64,000 nucleotides of DNA from JAXGXJ01 sp963829545 (GTDB taxonomy: Bacteria > Actinomycetota > Thermoleophilia > RBG-16-64-13), in assembly GCA_963829545.1 (NCBI GenBank), contig CAWHIX010000012.1, positions 33,575 to 97,574 of the forward strand, given 5' to 3'. Below the pieces are notes generated by a model. The model searched no databases. It was not told the DNA's origin and saw only the letters and a list, made by a program, of their open reading frames with translations. Below, in pieces: positions 57,881 to 64,000 of the stretch; position 1 is the stretch's first letter; each line of letters starts with the position of its first letter. The translations under genes were made by a program, and so were the position numbers.

Positions 57881-58076
57881 CAGTGCAACCTCCCTTTGCT
57901 CGCCCTGCTTGATGCAGGGCGACTATCCCAGTCAGTGGGTCGTTGTTTCCAATGTACCCACATACTACCCTTGTCGCAACGATGCGGCAGGCGCCGCCCT
58001 TCACCCGGCTCGGGAGGCCCACTCCCCGGTGCTATCATTCAGCGGTGAAAGGCCCATCCCGGATCAGGAGTGACCA

Positions 58077-59469
58077 GTGCAGACCGTCGTTCCCTTTCGC
58101 GCCTGGCGGTACCATCGAGAACGGGCGGGTGACCTGGAGAGACTGGTGGCACCTCCCTACGACGTCATCGGGCCGGAACTCCAGTCGCGTCTCTACGCGC
58201 GCAGTCGTTACAACGTCGTGCGCATCGACCTGGGTATGGCCACACCCTCCGACAGCGAGTGCGACAACCCTTACACGCGGGCTGCCTTCCAGCTGGGGGA
58301 GTGGAAGGAGAACCGGGTCATCGTGCGCGATCCCGAGCCCTGCCTCACCTTCGTGGAAGAGTTGTTCACGGGGCCCGACGGACGCTCGCGCACGCGCCGC
58401 GGCTTCCTGGCCCTGCTGCGCCTCTCCGAGTTCGGCGAGGGCGTGGTCTTCCCTCACGAGCAGACGCTCTCGGGGCCGAAGGAGGACCGCTTCCGTCTGA
58501 TGCTGGCCACGGAGATGAACCTCAGCCCCGTCTTCCTGCTCTACGACTTCCCCGGAGACCAGATCACAGCCGCCTGGCAGGCCGGTCCGGGGGCGGCGGA
58601 GCCCAAACGGTGCTCGTGGACCCCGAGGGAGGTCCGGGAGCGACGACCACCAGATTGTGGCGTACCTCCGACCCTCTCCTGCTGGAACTTGTGAGCCAAA
58701 TGATGGCCGGCGGCGCGTTCATAATCGCCGACGGACATCATCGCTACGAGACCGCGCTGCGCTATCAGGGATACCGACGCGAAGCCGCCGCCGACACGCT
58801 GCCGCCCGCGGCGGAGGCAGAGGAGTGCGCCGAGGCGCCCGAGCCACAGGCCTACGACTACGTACTGGCCTACTTCAGCAACATGGCCGACCCGGGACTG
58901 GCCATCTACGGCACCCATCGGCTGGTAGCGGGCCTCGATCCCGGACTGCTGGCCGCCCTCCCCCAGAAGCTGGCCCCCACCTTCGCGGTGGAGCGTCTCA
59001 CGCCCTGGGAACGCCGCTGACCGGGGAGTTAGCCGCCCGGGCCATCAACTCGTATCTGGAAGCGCACCCGCGAGGTGCGTTCGGGCTGTGGGGACCCGGC
59101 ATCGATGGAGCCTACGGGATACAACTGGTCGACCCGGACGCCGCGGCTCAGGCCTCCCCCGGACGCAGCGCCGGCTATCAGGCGCTCGACGTCACGGTGC
59201 TCCAGAGCCTGGTACTGGAGAGGCATCTCCATATCACCCCCGCCGACATGGCGGCCGAAAAGCACGTGACCTTCTTCAAGGAGCCGAAAGAAGCGTTCGA
59301 ACGCCTGGAGAGCGGCGAGTTCCAGGCCGGCTTCTTCATGAACCCCACCGGGTTGGACCAGGTGCGCGAGGTGGCGCTGGCGGGCGAGCGCATGCCTCAG
59401 AAGGCCACCTTCTTCTACCCCAAACTGCCCACCGGACTCGTCTTCCACGACCTGAGCGGGACCGTGTAG
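58077..59469 (+). CDS. DUF1015 family protein, two frameshifts
   Basis: A DUF1015 protein, function unknown, about 460 residues. It starts at GTG 58077 behind AGGAG. Family landmarks are FRAWRYH...LVAPPYDVIGPE, NVVRIDLG, GFLALLRLSEFGEGVVFPHEQTLSGPKEDRFRLMLATEMNLSPVF, ADGHHRYETALRY and, at the end, MPQKATFFYPKLPTGLVFHDL. The frame breaks near 58600 and near 59010, each by one base. It often occurs beside serine or phosphoglycerate metabolism genes in other genomes, but none is here. Confidence 0.87.
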
Positions 59470-59472
59470 CCA

Positions 59473-59517
59473 AGGGACGTGCAACCGACGGACGCGCAAC
59501 CGAGGGACGACTAACCG
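59473..59517 (+). repeat. three degenerate 15-bp tandem repeats
   Basis: AGGGACGTGCAACCG, ACGGACGCGCAACCG and AGGGACGACTAACCG follow head to tail in the gap between the DUF1015 and NAD(P)-binding genes. Confidence 0.7.
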
Positions 59518-59535
59518 AGCCAGAAGGAGCGACCG

Positions 59536-60178
59536 ATGAAAGTAGCCCTGATCGGAGCCACCGGATACGTCGGGTCGCATATTCGGGATGAGGCCCTGCA
59601 GCGCAGGCATGAGGTGACGGCTATCGTCCGCAATCCGGAGCGGCTTGCCCGTGCGGATGGGGCTGATCGCGAAGCAGGCCGACGTGTTCGACACCGAAAG
59701 GCTGGCCGGCATCCTCGCGGGCCACGATGCCGTCATCGCCGCCTACAACGCCGACCCCGACGCCGAGGACCGTTACGAGAACATGGTCGGCGGGGCCGAG
59801 GCCATCATCGCCGCCGTCAAGAAGGCGGGCGTGCGGCGACTCCTGGTCGTCGGGGGCGCCGGTAGCCTGGAGGTCGCACCGGGGCAGCAGGTGATCGACC
59901 AGCCGGGCTTTCCCGAGGAGTGGAAGCCCGGGGCGACGGGGACGCGTGAGTTCCTCTACAAGCTCCGGAAGCAGGACGATCTGGACTGGACCTTCCTCAG
60001 CCCTGCGGCCATGATGCAGCCGGGAGAGAGAACGGGGACCTTCCGCCTGGGTGGGGACCAGATGCTGGTGGATGCCCAGGGAGAGTGCCGCATCTCCGTG
60101 GAGGACTACGCCGTCGCCATGGTGGACGAGCTGGAGGAACCCCAGCACACGCGCAGGCGTTTCTGCGTGGCCTACTGA
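59536..60178 (+). CDS. NAD(P)-binding epimerase/NmrA-like protein, one frameshift
   Basis: An atypical short-chain dehydrogenase of about 213 residues. AGAAGGAG precedes ATG 59536. The dinucleotide motif is VALIGATGYVGSHI; after a one-base break near 59655 the text continues AKQADVFDTERLAGILAGHDAVIAAYN, RLLVVGGAGSLEV, DLDWTFLSPAAMMQPGERTG and ISVEDYAVAMVDELE. The family binds NAD(P)H; the substrate is unknown. It may be co-transcribed with the DUF1015 gene. Confidence 0.85.
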
Positions 60179-60273
60179 GACGAACCCGCGGAGTCGTTAG
60201 CCGCCCGTGCCGGTGAGGCCGACGGCGGCGAGACCGGCCGCAGGTCCGAGCTAGGAGAAACCGACGGCGCGGC

Positions 60274-61050
60274 TCAGGTGTCGGCACCCACCTCGAAGGG
60301 CTCGATGCGAAGGGCGCGTCCGTCTTCGCCCAGCTCCAGAACGACGCCCTCCAGCCATACGTTCCCCGTGGCGATCTCGAAGCGTACGGGCATCTGGGTC
60401 AGGAAGCGTTCGAGGACGAGTTCCTTCTTGACTCCGATCACCGAGTCACGTGGACCGCACATGCCGGCGTCGCTCATACAGGCCGTCCCGCCCGGCAGGA
60501 TGCGGGCGTCGCCCGTGCGCACGTGGGTGTGCGTTCCGATCACGGCGCTCACCTGCCCGTCCAGGTGCCAACCCATGGCGACCTTCTCGCTGGTTGCCTC
60601 GCCGTGCAGGTCGACGACCACGTTCCGCACGCCGTGAAGCTGCTGCAGGGCCTCTTCCACTGCGACGAAGGGTGAGCAGGCGGGGTTCAGGAAGAGCTCG
60701 CCCAGTAAGTTGATCACGCCCAGCCGACCCGCGGGAGTGTCGACCACGGTGACCCCCCTCCCGGGACTGGAAGCCAGCAAGTTGTAGGGCCGGACGATAC
60801 GCGGATGCTCGTCGAGATAGCGGTAGATCTCCCGGTGCTTGAAGGTGTGGTTCCCGAGCGTGATCACGTCGACGCCGGCACGGAAGAGTTCTTCGGCGTG
60901 CGCGGGTTTGATCCCCACGCCGGAGGTGGCGTTCTCGCCGTTGGCGATCACCGCATCCGCGCTGTGGAGATCGCGAAGTGCGGGCAGCTTCGCAGCCAGC
61001 AGCTCCCGCCCCGGCTTGCCCACCACATCAGCGAAGAATAAGACGATCAC
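60274..61050 (-). CDS. YmdB-family metallophosphoesterase
   Basis: A 258-residue phosphodiesterase of the YmdB family (in Bacillus it hydrolyses 2',3'-cyclic nucleotides and affects biofilm and motility decisions). AGGAGG precedes GTG 61050 (VIVLFFADVVGKPGREL). Metal ligands are visible in FFADVVG, NGENATSGVG, TLGNHTFKHRE, VDLHGEATSEK and GTHTHVRTGDARILPGG. The open frame extends to 61218 but without a start signal. It is alone on this strand. Confidence 0.93.
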   Translation of the reverse strand: MIVLFFADVVGKPGRELLAAKLPALRDLHSADAVIANGENATSGVGIKPAHAEELFRAGVDVITLGNHTFKHREIYRYLDEHPRIVRPYNLLASSPGRGVTVVDTPAGRLGVINLLGELFLNPACSPFVAVEEALQQLHGVRNVVVDLHGEATSEKVAMGWHLDGQVSAVIGTHTHVRTGDARILPGGTACMSDAGMCGPRDSVIGVKKELVLERFLTQMPVRFEIATGNVWLEGVVLELGEDGRALRIEPFEVGADT

Positions 61051-61292
61051 CTGGTTCCTCCTGCCTCGTGCATTGGATGGAGAGTGTACCGCAGGGGCGG
61101 CGGGCGGGGAGCGTCGCAAGGGGCGCGGACGCCGGCCAGCAGCGGTAGCGGCGGCTGCGCCCGGCGGAGGCCTGCCGCGCCGGCGTCGAGACCCTCCCCC
61201 GGGTGCCGCCAACACCAACCCTTGGTCTCATGGTCGCCCCTTGGCGACCCTCCTTAGTCTCGGGTCATCTTTCCCGACCACAAGGAGGACGT

Positions 61293-62573
61293 CATGAGAC
61301 ATCGACTCACGCGATCGGACAACACGCGCAGCCGCGCGCCGGGCTGGGGGTGGCGCAGGCTTCGCCTCGGAGGCGGCCCGTCCCGGGTCGCTCGTCGAGG
61401 CCCGGCGCGGACCATGTTCGCTTCCGGCCTGGCCTATGGTTGTGCGCAGTGACCGCGTGCGTGCTCGCCATGCCCGGTTTCGTGCTGGGCGCGGAGGGTT
61501 CGCCGCCGCAGACCATCTCCGAGGCGAGCATTCCGGGTGAGCCGGCGAGGATCCGCAGGCCGGCTCGACAGCTCGAAGCCGAAGGCGCCCAGCAGGCGGG
61601 GGACCTACCGGCGGTCTCCGCCGGCGCCGTGCTGGCCACCCTGACCTGGGGGAACGGCCAGGGACAGGTTGGCCTAGCGGAGCCTGGGGAAGGCCTGGCC
61701 CGGGGACCTGAGGCGGTCGGCGTTGCTCCCGACGGGCGCATCGCCATCCTCGATTCCGTCAACGCACGTCTCGTGCTTCTCGATGCCGGGGGCAACTTCA
61801 CCGGAAGCGTCCCCGTCCCTCTCAACGAACCTCGTTTCCTGGCCGTCTCCGACGACCGTGTCTTCGTCCTGGACTGTGACCGCGATCGGCAACTGGTCAC
61901 CCTGGCCTGGAACGGGGAGGAACTCACCCGCTCCGACCTGCCGGTCCTCGAGGATGTGGTCACAGGGTTGTTCGCGACCGACAGAGGACCCTGCGTGGAA
62001 GTCGCCCATGAGAGCACCTACCTCCTGGAGAGCGACGCGGCTGTCGGCGGTGGACAGAAGCTCCGCACCCTCCCCGGCCGCCCGCTCGACCCGGGCCTCA
62101 GCCGAGCCGCGAAGGCGGTCTTCAAGCCCAACTCCGGCCTCAATGTCGCGATGGCAACCATGGACAAGAGGACTCTCAAGGCCACCGCGAGCCAGTCGAG
62201 CAGACCCGACATCGCCCGGAGCCGCGCGCTGGAGCATCTTGTCTCCATCGACGGGGACGGCACGGGAGGTCTGATCGTAGGAGCCCGCCTGGTCGCTGAC
62301 GACAGGCGTGGCGGCGGACAGGCGGCCCTCGTTCTCGCTCGTTTGGCCGCCGACGCCGGTCCGGGCGCCTCCGACCCAAGCACCCGCCTGCCGTCGGCCG
62401 GCGCGGGACTCAATGCAGGGGATGAACTCCTGCTCGCGGACTCCGACTTCACCTATCTGGGTCAACCCTACGTGGTAGCTCCCGACGGAAGGGTCATCCA
62501 GCCGGTCGCCGACGAGACAGGCTACAGGCTCTTGGTCCATACGTTCGCGTCCGTGGAGGAGGTGCAGCCGTGA
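61293..62573 (+). CDS. secreted protein with beta-propeller-like repeats, one frameshift
   Basis: AAGGAGG precedes ATG 61293, giving a basic N-terminus (MRHRLTRSDN). One break near 61435 leads into a hydrophobic signal segment (LWLCAVTACVLAMPGFVLGAEG). The mature part has repeats reminiscent of NHL or quinoprotein-type propellers: EAVGVAPDGRIAILDSVNARLVLLDAGG, NEPRFLAVSDDRVFVLDCDRDRQLVTLAW and EHLVSIDGDGTGGLIVGARL, ending YLGQPYVVAPDGRVIQPV. The stop overlaps the GTG of the next gene (GTGA), so the two are probably co-translated. Confidence 0.65.
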   Translation, partial: HETSTHAIGQHAQPRAGLGVAQASPRRRPVPGRSSRPGADHVRFRPGLWLCAVTACVLAMPGFVLGAEGSPPQTISEASIPGEPARIRRPARQLEAEGAQQAGDLPAVSAGAVLATLTWGNGQGQVGLAEPGEGLARGPEAVGVAPDGRIAILDSVNARLVLLDAGGNFTGSVPVPLNEPRFLAVSDDRVFVLDCDRDRQLVTLAWNGEELTRSDLPVLEDVVTGLFATDRGPCVEVAHESTYLLESDAAVGGGQKLRTLPGRPLDPGLSRAAKAVFKPNSGLNVAMATMDKRTLKATASQSSRPDIARSRALEHLVSIDGDGTGGLIVGARLVADDRRGGGQAALVLARLAADAGPGASDPSTRLPSAGAGLNAGDELLLADSDFTYLGQPYVVAPDGRVIQPVADETGYRLLVHTFASVEEVQP

Positions 62574-63586
62574 AAACCGCCATCAACAGCGTGACCCTCA
62601 AGCGTGTGACCCTCAAGCGTGTCCGCCTGACCGCGGGCCTGGCGGTGGGGCTCGCGGCAGCGCTCCTCGGGAGCGGCCTCGGGATCTCGCCCGCCCAGGC
62701 CGGCATCCCCGCCATCACCCGGGCGGAGATAATCGCCCGCGCAGAGTCGGGTATCGGAGCCATGTACACGTGGGGTAGGGAGAGTTGGACGCCCAACCAG
62801 GGCGGAGGCACGGGGCCGGACTGCTCCGGCTTCACTCTCAAGTGTTGGGAAGTGCCGCGTACCCTCCTCTATCAGGAAGAGGACGGCGAGAACGCCACCA
62901 TCTGCCGCGGTACACCAGTTACGAGTTCTTCAACTGTCTGGGGCCGTGGACCCGCCTCAGCCGACCGTTCCCAACTGCGCGAGGGCGACGTGCTGGTCAA
63001 GAACAACGGCATCTCGGGGCACGTGGTCATCTACGCCGGTGGCGACGCCTGGAACTCACCCATCATCTACGAGGCCCCCGGCACCGGGCTCGAGCGTCCG
63101 CCGGACGAGCCGCTATCTGGGCAGCGAGTACCAGCCCCGGCGGCGTCTGGACGTCGTCGATCAGCGGCATCATCCTCGACAACCCCACGGCGAAGAGCAT
63201 CGGCGGAGACGGACCTGGGCGGCAACTGGACGCGCTCGACGAGCCGGGTACTACGGAGACGATTACCAGGTGCAGAGCCGGCGACCACCGCGACAGCTGG
63301 GCCAGCTGGACACCGCGGTTGCCGCTCGTCCGGCTACTACAACGTCTACCTGCGCTGGACCAGCGATCCCAACCGAGCGTCCGCGGTCCAGGTCAACGTC
63401 AACACCCCTTCCGGGCAGTACAAGCGCTATGTCAGCCAGCGGATCAACGGTGGGATCTGGTACTCACTGGGCCGGTACTACTTCAATGCCGGCTACACAC
63501 CGGCAGGGGAGCATCAGCATCTTGGGCGACCGGGCGCCAACGGATACGTGGTGGCCGATGCGGTCAAGTTCGTGAAGGTGCCGTAG
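62570..63586 (+). CDS. secreted NlpC/P60-like protein with golvesin-type C-terminal domain, frameshifted
   Basis: The signal peptide (LAVGLAAALLGSGLGISPAQAG) is followed by an NlpC/P60-like domain: MYTWGRESW, the catalytic Cys in GPDCSGFTLKCW, and the histidine region EGDVLVKNNGISGHVVIYAGG. Such domains cleave peptidoglycan peptides. The C-terminal part (GYYNVYLRWTSDPNRASAVQVNV, INGGIWYSLGRYYFNAG, then YVVADAVKFVKV) matches the golvesin / xanthan-lyase CBD-like beta domain. Frame breaks lie near 62905, 63100, 63215, 63310 and 63510. GTG 62570 overlaps the preceding gene. Confidence 0.82.
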   Translation: MKTAINSVTLKRVTLKRVRLTAGLAVGLAAALLGSGLGISPAQAGIPAITRAEIIARAESGIGAMYTWGRESWTPNQGGGTGPDCSGFTLKCWEVPRTLLYQEEDGENATICRGTPVTSSSTVWGRGPASADRSQLREGDVLVKNNGISGHVVIYAGGDAWNSPIIYEAPGTGLERPPDEPLSGQRVPAPAASGRRRSAASSSTTPRRRASAETDLGGNWTRSTSRVLRRRLPGAEPATTATAGPAGHRGCRSSGYYNVYLRWTSDPNRASAVQVNVNTPSGQYKRYVSQRINGGIWYSLGRYYFNAGYTPAGEHQHLGRPGANGYVVADAVKFVKVP

Positions 63587-63622
63587 CGGATACTTGCCTC
63601 GCAGCGCCCACCAAGGAGCGTC

Positions 63623-63652
63623 TGAGAGGAGCCGGGCTCACCCGGCTCCTCT
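63623..63652 (+). terminator. hairpin after the NlpC/P60 gene
   Basis: A 13-bp perfect stem (63623-63635 with 63640-63652) with a four-base loop lies 37 bases past the stop. A second perfect 10-bp palindrome (63688-63697 with 63707-63716) lies just beyond the end of the minus-strand SLH gene. T-runs are absent for both. Confidence 0.6.
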
Positions 63653-63734
63653 CATGGGCGTGGCCTCTGTTGGTCTCTTTGATGCGGGGCGCGCCGCCGA
63701 TTACGCGCGGCGCGCCGCCTACTCGCCGATGGTC

Positions 63735-64000
63735 TTAGCGAAGCAGTCTGGCAAGAACCTCGCAGACCTCGGCCCTGGTGGCTCGCGCTCCAGAAGTCAT
63801 AGTCACGGCCCATCCCCGCAGTCCGTCCAGCAACCCTGCCTCGGCCGCCCTCACAGCCCAGGGATAGTGATCCGGAGAGAAGTCCGGGAAGGGCGGCGCG
63901 TAGACGGGGACGCGCGGGCAGCTGCGCGGCCCGCGCCACCATGGTGATGATCTGAGCCCGGGTGACCGGGTCGTACGGAGCAAAGAAGCTGGGCGTCTTG
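63735..64000 (-). CDS. C-terminal part of an S-layer-homology (SLH) protein, partial, one frameshift
   Basis: The gene enters from the right edge. It reads FFAPYDPVTRAQIITMVARAAQ, then after a one-base break near 63915 FPDFSPDHYPWAVRAAEAGLLDG and ATRAEVCEVLARLLR, stop. Two consecutive SLH units are recognisable (xTRAQ/E, FPDFSP-H-WAV--A--AGL). SLH domains anchor exported proteins to the cell wall polymer. The rest of the protein is outside the window. Confidence 0.8.
   Translation of the reverse strand, partial: RRPASLLRTTRSPGLRSSPWWRGPRSCPRVPVYAPPFPDFSPDHYPWAVRAAEAGLLDGLRGWAVTMTSGARATRAEVCEVLARLLR

Overview
The window is GC-rich bacterial chromosome with no rRNA, tRNA, phage, transposase or CRISPR array. 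Several gene neighbourhoods point to Actinomycetota: a response regulator / sensor kinase / GerMN-lipoprotein operon laid out like MtrA-MtrB-LpqB, a T-box leader on an ileS gene of the eukaryote-like type, a B12-dependent ribonucleotide reductase paired with NrdR, and many lipoproteins with Thr/Ala-rich linkers after the lipobox. The membrane polyferredoxin, small ferredoxin, two cysteine desulfurases and NrdJ suggest an anaerobic or microaerophilic lineage; the exact class cannot be fixed from sequence reading alone.

Layout. 0.2-4.8 kb: three tandem paralogous branched-chain-amino-acid-type binding lipoproteins, each followed by its own hairpin terminator. 5-8.8 kb (minus): ileS with a T-box leader and a good promoter. 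9-16.2 kb (plus): a run of closely spaced genes for a CXXC micro-membrane protein, a membrane polyferredoxin, a cysteine desulfurase, then MoxR, DUF58 and a transglutaminase-like membrane protein. 16.4-18.3 kb: ferredoxin, NifS and a NifU/IscU scaffold. 18.4-21.4 kb: two overlapping lipoprotein genes, the second DUF3160. 21.5-24.5 kb (minus): nrdR-nrdJ plus a small unknown gene, behind a promoter overlain by two NrdR boxes. 24.9-28.2 kb: Mtr-like two-component system. 28.2-38.7 kb: mostly single genes (LuxR-type ATPase regulator, short SSB, esterase lipoprotein, RDD protein, DUF2254, radical SAM, RNA-binding protein). 39-43 kb: DegV, a cyclopropane-synthase-like methyltransferase, a Cys-rich lipoprotein, a homocysteine methyltransferase. 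43.1-51.1 kb: a complete kdpFABCDE potassium operon. 51.5-54.1 kb: modAB, a zinc-ribbon protein, OsmC. 54.2-57.9 kb (minus): a P-type cation ATPase with a yybP-ykoY manganese riboswitch, and a coiled-coil protein. 58-64 kb: DUF1015, an NAD(P)-binding protein, YmdB phosphodiesterase, two overlapping secreted-protein genes and the end of an S-layer-homology protein.

Functional themes are iron-sulfur and sulfur handling (two desulfurases, two ferredoxin-type proteins, a scaffold), metal and ion homeostasis (Kdp, Mod, Mn-switched ATPase), and envelope maintenance (Mtr-like system, transglutaminase, NlpC/P60, SLH).

A caution for every reader: many genes, including the essential ileS, are broken by single-base indels, overwhelmingly insertions outside long homopolymers, on both strands and in patches (about 1.4-8.3, 13-21.5, 44-49 and 53-64 kb). 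The proteins resume exactly in the next frame, so I treat these as sequence errors and annotate full-length genes across them; boundaries inside those genes are approximate.
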